Shown: positions 1 through 6,888 of the stretch, one piece after another
Position numbering within the stretch: the stretch's first letter is position 1
Layout: each line of letters opens with the position of its first letter
NCBI GenBank assembly: GCA_023254645.1
Contig: JALRLA010000274.1
Span: 1-10,726 of the forward strand
DNA length: 10,726 nucleotides
Reading direction: 5' to 3'
Source of the DNA: Bacteroidia bacterium
GTDB taxonomy: Bacteria; Bacteroidota; Bacteroidia; NS11-12g; UBA955
Translations under genes and position numbers: made by a program
Notes under the pieces: model-generated
What the model saw: the letters and a program-made list of their open reading frames with translations, nothing else
The model's database searches: none
Told to the model about the DNA's origin: nothing

Positions 1-134
1 CGACCTAGGTAGAAATCTCCTACTTGAAAGGTGGAATCAACAGATTCTTTGTGAAACTCTGCGAGCTTTCCATCGCTCAATAGCGCAATCTCAACCCCGG
101 CCGAGTTTTTTCGAATGATTAACTCGTTGGCCAC
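1..134 (-). CDS. rng: Ribonuclease G (Rne/Rng family), N-terminal 44 codons only
   Basis: The minus strand encodes an open frame beginning V(M)ANELIIRKNSAGVEIALL and continuing LSDGKLAEFHKES...VGDFYLGR, which runs off the left edge. This is the characteristic N-terminus of Bacteroidota RNase E/G, where the catalytic endoribonuclease is preceded by an S1 RNA-binding domain. The family processes 16S rRNA and turns over mRNA in the cytoplasm. An in-frame TAA lies two codons upstream (138-140), so the GTG at 132-134 is the only conventional start available. It is the last visible gene of a minus-strand cluster and begins 28 bases after the small basic gene. Only the leading end of the S1 region is present, so catalytic residues cannot be checked. 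The identification rests on the recognisable N-terminal sequence and on the conserved neighbourhood next to HU and mutY. Confidence 0.85.
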   Translation of the reverse strand, partial: MANELIIRKNSAGVEIALLSDGKLAEFHKESVDSTFQVGDFYLG

Positions 135-162
135 TGGTTAATAAGCGTAAGTCTTAAGAAGA

Positions 163-252
163 TTACTTCTTCTTATGACGATTCTTACGTAGGCGCTTCT
201 TGCGCTTGTGGGTAGCGATTTTATGACGCTTTCTCTTTTTTCCGCTTGGCAT
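163..252 (-). CDS. 29-residue very basic protein, AURKAIP1/COX24-domain (mS38/bS22-like) ribosomal peptide
   Basis: An ATG at 250-252 opens a 29-codon frame ending with TAA at 163-165. The product starts MPSGKKRKRHKIATHKRKKR and ends with NRHKKK; about two thirds of its residues are Lys, Arg or His. Tiny proteins of this sequence type in Bacteroidota are annotated as AURKAIP1/COX24-domain proteins. That domain is known from mitochondrial small-subunit protein mS38 and the actinobacterial bS22 peptide, which sit in rRNA near the decoding region. A ribosomal role here is inferred from that resemblance and from the composition. The gene lies 9 bases after the TPR gene and 28 bases before rng, which favours co-transcription with a ribonuclease that matures rRNA. 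It is too short for most gene finders. An overlapping plus-strand frame at 208-459 has no protein-like features. Confidence 0.82.
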   Translation of the reverse strand: MPSGKKRKRHKIATHKRKKRLRKNRHKKK

Positions 253-261
253 ATTTCTAAA

Positions 262-1080
262 TTAATTCGTTTGGTTCTGCGTTCGTTGTGCTTTTACGGC
301 CAAATCCAAGAAAATCTTGGCGTTGGTCGAGTCTCCCAAAAACCCATAAAGGTCGCTTGTTTGGTACAACCAAAAAGGATTTTGGGGCTGCAAAGATACC
401 AATTTCTGGCATTTATCGAGTGCTTTTTGCCACTGTTGGCTCTTTTTCAGCAGGTTTAGGTGAATGAAATGGGTTTCGATGTTGCTCGAATCCATCGCAA
501 GAGTTTCTCTGAGGGTTCCCAAAAATTGCATGGGAGCATTCAAGTATTCGCTTTGATAAATGATCAAAGCATTGCGCAAATCAATGTCTTTGGGGTTTTT
601 CTCAAGCCCGCGATCAATCCAAATTTTGCCTTGTTGGAACAAAAACGCCGATGCCGTCGGTATGTCGATGTTTTCGGCGGCCGAGAAAACCAAGTTTCTA
701 GCCACCTCAGTGTGTTTGCTGCTGTCGCCAAAATGGTCGGCCAAGTCTGCCATGAGAAGGGCGGCAAGCGCCGAATTTTCAGTCTCTCTCGCCCAGGACA
801 AAGCATATTCCAGACTGTCTTTGACCCAAGTGTTGGGGTCGCTCGTTAGAATCTGTGCGACCCGATCACTGGGTTTTATTTCCGTAAAAAGGGAATTATA
901 AAAAGTAATCCGATCGATGGGATCTTGAGGTAAATCTGATCCCAAGCCTTCGGCCATGGGGCCGCTTTTAGCGGTCGTATCTATTTCGGATGAACTTCCC
1001 TGCCATTTGGTGGCTAGAAAAGAACAACTAACAATAGCGACAAGGGCCAGAGGAAGTCGCAAAGCAACTGGTATCTTCAC
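262..1080 (-). CDS. Membrane-anchored tetratricopeptide-repeat protein
   Basis: The 272-residue product starts with a short basic segment and a hydrophobic stretch (about residues 9-23). A helical TPR-like body follows, clearest in the C-terminal half, where helix pairs with TPR-type Trp, Leu, Ala and Pro spacing appear (about residues 180-262, including QWQKALDKCQKLVSLQPQNP). I16-V17-S18-C19 fits a lipobox, so it could be a lipoprotein; the hydrophobic residues after Cys19 make a single-pass anchor equally possible. A TAA at 1102-1104 is in frame upstream, and the only usual start after it is the GTG at 1078-1080. It lies 21 bases after the HU gene and 9 bases before the small basic gene. 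A TPR protein in this position beside HU and rng recurs in Bacteroidota. Its partner and precise function are unknown to me; TPRs suggest protein-protein contacts, probably on the periplasmic side. Confidence 0.8.
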   Translation of the reverse strand: MKIPVALRLPLALVAIVSCSFLATKWQGSSSEIDTTAKSGPMAEGLGSDLPQDPIDRITFYNSLFTEIKPSDRVAQILTSDPNTWVKDSLEYALSWARETENSALAALLMADLADHFGDSSKHTEVARNLVFSAAENIDIPTASAFLFQQGKIWIDRGLEKNPKDIDLRNALIIYQSEYLNAPMQFLGTLRETLAMDSSNIETHFIHLNLLKKSQQWQKALDKCQKLVSLQPQNPFWLYQTSDLYGFLGDSTNAKIFLDLAVKAQRTQNQTN

Positions 1081-1101
1081 ACTTCCAAAGGTCGGGATTT
1101 T

Positions 1102-1401
1102 TTACAGCTTTTCGTTCAAAACCTTGCTCTCTTTCACCTGATTGGCGAACTCTTTGGCAGGCTTGAAGCGGGCAACGTAGTGAGCGGGTACGACCAAGCT
1201 GGTATTGCGCTTGATGTTGCGAGCTACTTTGGTTTTGCGCTCTTTCAATTCAAAAGTCCCGAAGCCACGCAAATAGATGTTATTGCCGGCGATCATGGAA
1301 TTCTTTACAACCACAAAAAGGTTGTCAATGGTGTCAGCGATGGCCGTTTTCTCAAGACCCGTGCGCACAGAGATTTCGTTTACAATTTCAGACTTTGTCA
1401 T
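1102..1401 (-). CDS. HU/IHF-family DNA-binding protein
   Basis: The 99-residue product has the full HU/IHF fold order: N-terminal helices (MTKSEIVNEISVRTGLEKTA), the strand motif YLRGFGTFELKER, the DNA-binding beta-arm (KVARNIKRNTSLVVPAH) and the closing FKPAKEF. The arm has RNI where classical HU has RNP, which is usual in the Bacteroidota IHF-beta-like branch. Such proteins bind and bend DNA as dimers and shape the nucleoid. I chose the ATG at 1399-1401 because MTKSEIV aligns with family N-termini; an in-frame start five codons upstream (1414-1416) would add QHKI-type residues that the family lacks. It is the first gene of the minus-strand cluster and is divergent from mutY, 45 bases away. 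The C-terminal tail NQVKESKVLNEKL is somewhat variable in the family. Confidence 0.93.
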   Translation of the reverse strand: MTKSEIVNEISVRTGLEKTAIADTIDNLFVVVKNSMIAGNNIYLRGFGTFELKERKTKVARNIKRNTSLVVPAHYVARFKPAKEFANQVKESKVLNEKL

Positions 1402-1446
1402 GATTTTATGCTGCAAATCAAATACCTATGGGCGTGATTTGCATCA
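1402..1446. promoter_or_regulatory. Divergent intergenic region between HU and mutY
   Basis: These 45 bases separate two divergent starts, so at least the HU-side promoter, and probably both promoters, must lie here or reach into the coding ends. I looked for the Bacteroidota sigma pattern (TTTG near -33, TAnnTTTG near -7). On the minus strand there is only a partial match, a TATTTGATTTG stretch about 15-25 bases before the HU start. I found no convincing match for mutY. The assignment as a promoter region rests on gene layout. Confidence 0.4.
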
Positions 1447-2544
1447 TTGGTTTTGCAAAGAGTTATCCCGAATTTGTTGACATGGTATGGCCAGAATCAC
1501 AGGTCCTTGCCATGGCGTGACACCCAAAATCCCTATCACATTTGGATTTCAGAAATCATTTTGCAGCAAACCCGCGTAGAGCAAGGCCGGATTTACTACC
1601 AAAAATTCATCGACGAATTCCCCGAAATCTTGGACTTAGCGCAAGCTGATGAACAAGCGGTTCTCAAGGTCTGGCAAGGCTTGGGCTACTATTCAAGGGC
1701 TCGCAATTTGCAGAAAGCAGCTCAGACGATTGTTCGTGAAATGGGGGGAGTCTTTCCTCATGAGTACGACCGTATTCTGAGCCTTCCCGGTATTGGTGAA
1801 TACACGGCTGCGGCCATTGCATCGTTTGCGTTTGGGATGCCCTTTGCAGCGATAGATGGCAATGTAAAAAGATGGTCATCCCGTTTTTTTGGGGTGGATA
1901 TACCCATTTCCAAGCCCGCTTTTTCCAAGATGGTGGGCCCATTGTTGCAAGAAGTTATCGAGCAAACGTCTCATCCCGATCTGTTCAATCAAGCTTCTAT
2001 CGAATTGGGATCTCAAGTTTGCACCGTGTCCCAACCGAAATGTGAGGTTTGTCCCCTTCAGGCGTCTTGTTATGCCTTTGATAAGAAGTTGCAGAATCAA
2101 CTTCCTGTTGTAGTAAAGAAGAGCCAACCTCAGGATTGGAATTTGCATTTTTTGGCGGTTCATCACCACAATGAGGTATTCATCGTCAGAAGACCAAAAC
2201 CGGGCATTTGGGCTGGTTTGTACGAATTTCCCAGTTTGACATTGCCCTCCCATGAAAAGGGGTTTCCCGCTGCATGGAAGCAGGTCCTTGGAGGGAATTT
2301 GGACATTCTTCACATTCAGCGACAGGTTCATTTGTTGAGTCACAAACGAATTGAAGCGAGCTGCTGGAATGTCAGGTGGAATGGGGAAGAAAAACCCAAT
2401 TTTAGGGTAGCTGGAACTCTCCTGTTTGATGCTTCAAATGCGCTTGATGAAAATTCAGAACTTTGGATATCTTTGAATGAGATTGATCGGTATCCCGTTC
2501 ACCGTTTGATGCAACATTTTTTGACGAACAATCAGCATGATTAA
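1447..2544 (+). CDS. mutY: Adenine DNA glycosylase MutY
   Basis: This base-excision repair enzyme removes adenine mispaired with 8-oxoguanine. The 365-residue product shows the whole architecture. The catalytic Glu36 sits in SEIILQQTRV. A helix-hairpin-helix with LPGIGEYTAAAI (residues 113-124) is followed by catalytic Asp137 in AIDGNVKR. The 4Fe-4S cluster cysteines are Cys192, Cys199, Cys202 and Cys208, with C-x6-C-x2-C-x5-C spacing. A C-terminal Nudix-like 8-oxoG-recognition domain (about 225-360) carries LSH in place of the E. coli FSH loop. There is no ATG near the conserved N-terminus: an in-frame TGA lies at 1435-1437, so initiation is at TTG 1447 or the TTG two codons later (1453). 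The gene diverges from HU and overlaps ssb by 8 bases, implying translational coupling. All key residues are present, so it should be functional. Confidence 0.96.
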   Translation: MVLQRVIPNLLTWYGQNHRSLPWRDTQNPYHIWISEIILQQTRVEQGRIYYQKFIDEFPEILDLAQADEQAVLKVWQGLGYYSRARNLQKAAQTIVREMGGVFPHEYDRILSLPGIGEYTAAAIASFAFGMPFAAIDGNVKRWSSRFFGVDIPISKPAFSKMVGPLLQEVIEQTSHPDLFNQASIELGSQVCTVSQPKCEVCPLQASCYAFDKKLQNQLPVVVKKSQPQDWNLHFLAVHHHNEVFIVRRPKPGIWAGLYEFPSLTLPSHEKGFPAAWKQVLGGNLDILHIQRQVHLLSHKRIEASCWNVRWNGEEKPNFRVAGTLLFDASNALDENSELWISLNEIDRYPVHRLMQHFLTNNQHD

Positions 2545-2947
2545 CAAAGTAATTCTTTTGGGGAGATTAGGAAAAGATCCCATCATTCGTCGCCTAGACA
2601 ATGGCAGAGTAGTGGCTAATTTGACCTTGGCAACCAACGAGTCTTACAACCGAGACGGTCAGAGAATGGAGTCAACAGAATGGCACAATTTGGAGATGTG
2701 GGACAACCAGGCGAATACGGCTGAGAAGTACATGAAAAAAGGAGATCTCTTGTACGTGGAAGGGAAAATTCGCACAGATCGCTATACCGATAGCGAAGGT
2801 CAGGAGCGTCAAGTGCGCAAAATTCGAGTGACCAGTTTTCAAATGATGGGCAGCTTGCTTTCGGGACCTCCAAAATCAAATGATCAAATGGGTGATTCTT
2901 CTGCAAATTCGGGTTCAAACGAGGCAGGAGAGGATTTGCCCTTTTAA
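2537..2947 (+). CDS. ssb: Single-stranded DNA-binding protein SSB
   Basis: The 136-residue product begins MINKVILLGRLGKDPIIRRL and has a complete OB fold to about residue 105, including the aromatic positions of TEWHNLEMW and the strand GDLLYVEGKIRTDRY. A flexible Ser/Asn/Gly-rich tail (about 106-130) ends in the acidic tip EDLPF, the conserved peptide through which SSB recruits replication and repair proteins. The protein acts as a tetramer coating single-stranded DNA. The ATG lies inside the end of mutY (8-base overlap), and the stop is 5 bases before gldE, so mutY, ssb and gldE-gldD look like one transcript. The length is somewhat shorter than that of E. coli SSB because the linker is short, which is common in Bacteroidota. 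Confidence 0.95.
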   Translation: MINKVILLGRLGKDPIIRRLDNGRVVANLTLATNESYNRDGQRMESTEWHNLEMWDNQANTAEKYMKKGDLLYVEGKIRTDRYTDSEGQERQVRKIRVTSFQMMGSLLSGPPKSNDQMGDSSANSGSNEAGEDLPF

Positions 2948-2952
2948 GAACC

Positions 2953-4887
2953 ATGGACGACCCCTCAGTTTCTTCCATCACTCTGCTTTCCATTCTTAGG
3001 CCCTTAGATCCAAGTGCTTGGAGCCAACTGATGTGGCTGGGAACTGGCATGTTGCTGTGTTTGGGTTTGTCGGCTTTGTGCTCCTCTTCTGAAAACGCAT
3101 TTTTCTCTCATAAAGAAAGCGACCTTGAGGGCCTGCGAGAAGACAAATCGGCCTCGGCTAGAGCCTTGTTGAACTTGCTCGAAAAGCCCAAGCAATTATT
3201 GGCTACCATATTGGTTTTGAATAGTTTGGCCAATGTGGCCTTCGTGTTATTGTTTCTGTTCTTTAGCCAGCTCTTATTCAATTTTGAAGACAATGCTTGG
3301 TTGCAATTTGCCATCGAAGCGGTTGGCGTAACCTTAATCATTTTGATTTTTGGTGAGGTAATTCCCAAGGTTTATGCTACTCAGCATTACCGTCAGTCGG
3401 CTCGTCTTTTGTCCTTGCCCATGAGGTTTTTTCAAGGAGTGCTTTGGCCCCTGACGTCTGGTTTGGTTAAAATGGGCAGTCTTTTGGAGAAGCAATCCAA
3501 GCCACAATCATCTGAATTGACTCCAGAAGAACTATCTGAGGCCATTGATATGACCAGCACCGAGGCAGATGCTGTGCAAGAAAAAGAGATACTGAAAGGC
3601 ATTGTCAATATGGGCAACATACAAGCCAAGCAGATAATGGTTTCTCGCTTAGATATGCTAGGCCTCGATGAGTCATGGCCCTTTGATAAGGTCTTGGAAA
3701 CTTTTCGCGAACACGGGTATTCCCGCATGCCCGTTTTTCGAGGTAGTGCCGACCAAATCATCGGTATATTGAACGCAAAACACTTGCTGCCACACCTGGA
3801 CAAACCCGATTCGTTTGAGTGGCAATCCCTTTGCTTGGACGCTTTCTTTATTCCAGAAAACAAGCCCATCGATGATTTGTTGGCCGAGCTTCGTCAGAAA
3901 CGAACCCATTTGGCCATCGTGGTTGATGAGTTTGGAGGTACCAGCGGGTTGATCACCTTGGAAGATATTTTGGAAGAAGTATTGGGTGAAATGGATGACG
4001 AATTTGATCGCGACGAAGCTCTTGATGTGCAGCGCTTGAACGCCTATACCTATTGGTTAGAGGGTAAAGTTTTACTAGTTGATTTCATACGCGAATGCGA
4101 TTTGCCACTGGGAATTTTTGATGAATTGGAATTGGAGAGTGACTCTGTTGCGGGCTTATTGACGGAGCAATTGGGTCGCATTCCTCGAAGAGGGGATACA
4201 TTGACCATCGCAGGTTTGGTATTTTTAGTTACTGCAGCTGATCCCCGTAGAGTGAAAAAAGTAAAGGTGACTTTGCCTCACGAAGCCCCTTCGACCTCCT
4301 CGATGGCATCCTTGTTATTCGCTCTGATGCTAGCATTAGGACTGGCTGCCTGCAGTGGTGAGGAAGCGTATGTTCCCAAGCCAAAAGGCTATCCTCGAAT
4401 GTTCTTGCCAGAAAAAACATTTGTTGATTACCGCGAAGTTGGTAGCCCCTTTGAGTGTCGCATTCCGGCTTACGCACAAATGGATTTTGATACGGTTCAC
4501 GCCTCTCGTGACCCTTGGTACAATTTGCAGTTCGCAGGCTTCAATGCCACTCTGCATTTGACCTATTACCGCGTATCGGATTGGCAACTGTTTGATTCTT
4601 TGATGTTCGACAGCCGTCGTTTGGTTTACAAACACCTGCAACGAGCCGATGACATTAGTGAACTTCCTGTGAGTCAAATCAATCCTAACTTGCGCGGATT
4701 GGTCTTCGATATTGTTGGAAATACGGCCACTAACCTCAACTTCTTTGTAACTGATAGTTCACGAAATTTTGTGAGAGGGGCTCTGTATTTCAATCAGCAT
4801 ACCAACATGGATTCGATTGCACCTGGCTATCGATTCATTAGACAGGACATTGATACCCTGTTGGCTAGCTTTCGGTTCAAGAATTGA
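2953..4887 (+). CDS. gldE-gldD: GldE-GldD fusion: CNNM/CBS/CorC membrane protein joined in frame to gliding-motility lipoprotein GldD
   Basis: One 644-codon frame carries two proteins that are normally separate neighbours. Residues 1 to about 445 are GldE: a DUF21/CNNM membrane domain with hydrophobic segments near 26-45, 82-107, 116-137 and 160-178, a CBS pair (about 229-350), and a CorC/HlyC domain (about 365-445). After a short linker (PHEAPSTSS), Met451 starts a signal-peptide-like segment ending in the lipobox L464-A465-A466-C467. GldD follows: it begins VPKPKGYPRMFLPEKTF and ends with the family-typical NFFVTDSSRNFVRGALYFNQ and a terminal ASFRFKN. GldD is a lipoprotein required for gliding and type IX secretion in Flavobacterium; GldE is a related accessory membrane protein. 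There is no stop codon between the halves. The GldE C-terminus is cytoplasmic and basic (RRVKKVK), so Met451-Cys467 could act as an internal transmembrane or lipoprotein signal. Whether lipoprotein signal peptidase separates the halves is inference. A lost stop codon, recent or through sequence error, cannot be excluded. Confidence 0.88.
   Translation: MDDPSVSSITLLSILRPLDPSAWSQLMWLGTGMLLCLGLSALCSSSENAFFSHKESDLEGLREDKSASARALLNLLEKPKQLLATILVLNSLANVAFVLLFLFFSQLLFNFEDNAWLQFAIEAVGVTLIILIFGEVIPKVYATQHYRQSARLLSLPMRFFQGVLWPLTSGLVKMGSLLEKQSKPQSSELTPEELSEAIDMTSTEADAVQEKEILKGIVNMGNIQAKQIMVSRLDMLGLDESWPFDKVLETFREHGYSRMPVFRGSADQIIGILNAKHLLPHLDKPDSFEWQSLCLDAFFIPENKPIDDLLAELRQKRTHLAIVVDEFGGTSGLITLEDILEEVLGEMDDEFDRDEALDVQRLNAYTYWLEGKVLLVDFIRECDLPLGIFDELELESDSVAGLLTEQLGRIPRRGDTLTIAGLVFLVTAADPRRVKKVKVTLPHEAPSTSSMASLLFALMLALGLAACSGEEAYVPKPKGYPRMFLPEKTFVDYREVGSPFECRIPAYAQMDFDTVHASRDPWYNLQFAGFNATLHLTYYRVSDWQLFDSLMFDSRRLVYKHLQRADDISELPVSQINPNLRGLVFDIVGNTATNLNFFVTDSSRNFVRGALYFNQHTNMDSIAPGYRFIRQDIDTLLASFRFKN
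4303..4353 (+). other. Internal signal-peptide-like segment with lipobox at the GldE/GldD junction
   Basis: Codons 451-467 of the fused frame encode MASLLFALMLALGLAAC, a hydrophobic core ending in a textbook lipobox (LAAC) with the lipid-accepting Cys at 4351-4353. Serine at +2 does not match the inner-membrane retention signal (Asp at +2). The ATG at 4303 matches where a free-standing GldD would start, so it marks the ancestral gene boundary. Internal initiation here is possible in principle, but the GldE half would still have no stop codon of its own. Confidence 0.75.
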
Positions 4888-4945
4888 AGCTTTTGGCATA
4901 GCTCTTGCCTGAAAGCGATGAGTATTGTGTTTATTGCAAAACCGC

Positions 4946-6886
4946 ATGAAGAAATTATTTGCACGCATCGCGAAAGTCAGCCTGTTGGCGGCGGCTCTTA
5001 TTGGCCTCGGCATGCCCTTGCATGCCCAGAGCAACGGCAGCCGTAAGAAAGCTGAAAAAATAATGGCTCAAGCCAACGGAGCCTTCGATATGGGCGATTT
5101 CAAAAAGGCCCTAAGCTTGGCAGAAAAGGCATCTTCTACCGATAAATCCTACTCCGATCCTTACGCCTTGCAAGCGGCCATTTATGAGTATTTCAAGGAT
5201 AGCGGACAGGCCATGGAAGCCCACCGACAATGCATTGCAGCTGATCCGCTGTATCAACCGGCCTATTATTTTGCCGCCTCGTATTTGTTTCAATTGGGTC
5301 GCCTTGATGAATCTCAGTCCTACATGGATGCGATGAAAGTTGCCGCCGAAATTGACGGTTATAACCCCAGTGATCACGCTGGATCGCGCGGCATGCAAGC
5401 CCGTATGGTAAGGCTTCAGGAGGGTTTGGATATGGCCATGTCTGATTTCATGCAGGTCAAGGATTTGGCCATTAAAAACTTAGGGAATAAGGTCAATTCC
5501 AAAGGCCACGAATACTGGCCCGGCCTTTCGATCGACAGCCGAACCTTGGTGTTTACCCGTCTGGTGGACATGCAAGAAGATTTCTATGTGAGTTACTGGC
5601 AACAAGGAGATTGGACGAGCGCTCGCCCGGCACCCGGTGACATGAATACCAATGAGAACGAAGGCACTACGGCCATGAGCAGTGACGGCAGAACCTTGAT
5701 TTATACCGTATGCAACCAAGGGGGCTATGGTTCTTGTGACTTGTTCGTGAGCCGACTCGTTCCTAATCCCAATGGGCCTGATCGGTGGAGCGCTAGAGAA
5801 AATTTGGGCCCTGTCATCAATTCACGATCTTGGGATGCCCAACCTTCATTATCAGGTGATGGCCATACCTTGGTATTTGCCAGCGCACGACCTGGCGGTC
5901 TGGGAGGGAAGGACCTATGGATGTCAACCTTGCAAAACGGACGTTGGACCGAGCCTAAAAACTTGGGAGCACCTGTCAATACGACTGGCGACGAAGAAGC
6001 ACCTTTCCTTCACTACGATGGAATGACCTTGTATTTTTCTTCAGATGGGCATCCTGGTTACGGGCAAAAAGATTTGTTCGTCAGCCGCAGAACCGCTGGT
6101 CTATCTTGGTCTGAACCGCAAAATTTGGGTCTAGGCCTGAATACGCCCAAAGACGATATTGGCATTTATATAGATGCCAAAGCCGAGAGTGGGCTCTTCG
6201 CTTCTGACCGTGAAGGGGGCGAGGGTGGCCTTGATATTTACCGTTTTCACGTGCCCCAGACATTGAAGCCAATGGCTGTCACCTATGTGCAGGCTCGAAT
6301 TTTTAACCGCATCACAGGCCAACCTTTGGCGGCCCGTTTGGGCCTGGTGGAAGTGGCAGCCAAACGCACCTTGTTAACCGATAGTACCGAACAGGTGTTG
6401 GTGCCTCTGGTTCCCGGCGGTAATTACGCTTGGAACGCCTATGCCGACGGATTCATGTTCCAATCTCTGAACTTTCAACCCACCGCCCAAGGCCTGGATT
6501 CGCCTTTTGTGGTTGATATTTTCTTGGAACCTGTAGTGGTCAATCAGCGCTTGGTGTTGGAAAATATTTTCTTTGATACGGACAAGAGCAACCTCAAACC
6601 CGAGTCAGAAGTAGAGCTGGCTCGCGTGATGGATTGGTTGAATCAGAACCCAAAGTTGCACATTGAGATCAGTGGCCACACCGATAGCGAAGGCAGCGAA
6701 GATTACAACTTGGAGCTGTCCAACCGCAGAGCGGGAACCGTGGCTGGCTACCTGATTGAACAGGGTGTCAATGCGCAGCGTATTCAGTTTAAAGGCTACG
6801 GTGAAACCAAGCCCATTGCCAGCAACGAAACGGAACAGGGTCGAGCAAAAAATCGCCGCATCGAAATGAAAATCATTAACTTGTAA
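4946..6886 (+). CDS. TPR-PD40-OmpA periplasmic/outer-membrane protein, PorE-like architecture
   Basis: The 646-residue product has a signal peptide (MKKLFARIAKVSLLAAALIG, cleavage probably after LHAQ near residue 28). Next come TPR-type helices (about 32-135) and five PD40/WD40-like blades (starting near 196, 246, 302, 358 and 409, with SSDGRTLIY-, SGDGHTLVF- and YDGMTLYFSS-type cores). A carboxypeptidase-regulatory-like beta domain (about 440-530) is followed by an OmpA peptidoglycan-binding domain (536-646), with Asp580 in SGHTDSEGS and Arg595 in LSNRRA positioned to hold diaminopimelate. This order is that of PorE, the T9SS protein that anchors the secretion machinery to peptidoglycan, but Bacteroidota carry several paralogues of this layout. 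Unlike PorE, it has no lipobox cysteine. The ATG at 4946 directly precedes the signal peptide; a TTG at 4925 would add seven unlikely residues. It follows gldE-gldD by 58 bases and precedes the LOG gene by 2. Confidence 0.88.
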   Translation: MKKLFARIAKVSLLAAALIGLGMPLHAQSNGSRKKAEKIMAQANGAFDMGDFKKALSLAEKASSTDKSYSDPYALQAAIYEYFKDSGQAMEAHRQCIAADPLYQPAYYFAASYLFQLGRLDESQSYMDAMKVAAEIDGYNPSDHAGSRGMQARMVRLQEGLDMAMSDFMQVKDLAIKNLGNKVNSKGHEYWPGLSIDSRTLVFTRLVDMQEDFYVSYWQQGDWTSARPAPGDMNTNENEGTTAMSSDGRTLIYTVCNQGGYGSCDLFVSRLVPNPNGPDRWSARENLGPVINSRSWDAQPSLSGDGHTLVFASARPGGLGGKDLWMSTLQNGRWTEPKNLGAPVNTTGDEEAPFLHYDGMTLYFSSDGHPGYGQKDLFVSRRTAGLSWSEPQNLGLGLNTPKDDIGIYIDAKAESGLFASDREGGEGGLDIYRFHVPQTLKPMAVTYVQARIFNRITGQPLAARLGLVEVAAKRTLLTDSTEQVLVPLVPGGNYAWNAYADGFMFQSLNFQPTAQGLDSPFVVDIFLEPVVVNQRLVLENIFFDTDKSNLKPESEVELARVMDWLNQNPKLHIEISGHTDSEGSEDYNLELSNRRAGTVAGYLIEQGVNAQRIQFKGYGETKPIASNETEQGRAKNRRIEMKIINL

Positions 6887-6888
6887 AT

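Noticed and set aside
460..901. Plus-strand frames of 129 and 113 codons opposite the TPR gene
   Set aside because: They are antisense shadows of a minus-strand gene with a recognisable anchor and TPR-like body; their translations show no domain or composition typical of a real protein.
962..974. Short inverted repeat CCGCT-TTT-AGCGG in the TPR gene
   Set aside because: Five-base arms are short enough to be expected by chance in a window of this size.
1180..1480. Plus-strand frames of 85 and 67 codons opposite HU
   Set aside because: HU is unmistakable on the minus strand; these overlapping frames have no motif and no plausible start context.
4925..4945. Upstream TTG start for the OmpA-domain protein
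   Set aside because: It would put CLLQNR before a clean signal peptide that begins at the ATG 4946.
4888..4945. Promoter or terminator between gldE-gldD and the OmpA gene
   Set aside because: No stable hairpin with a T-run and no acceptable TTTG / TAnnTTTG pair could be found in these 58 bases; a promoter remains possible but unsupported.
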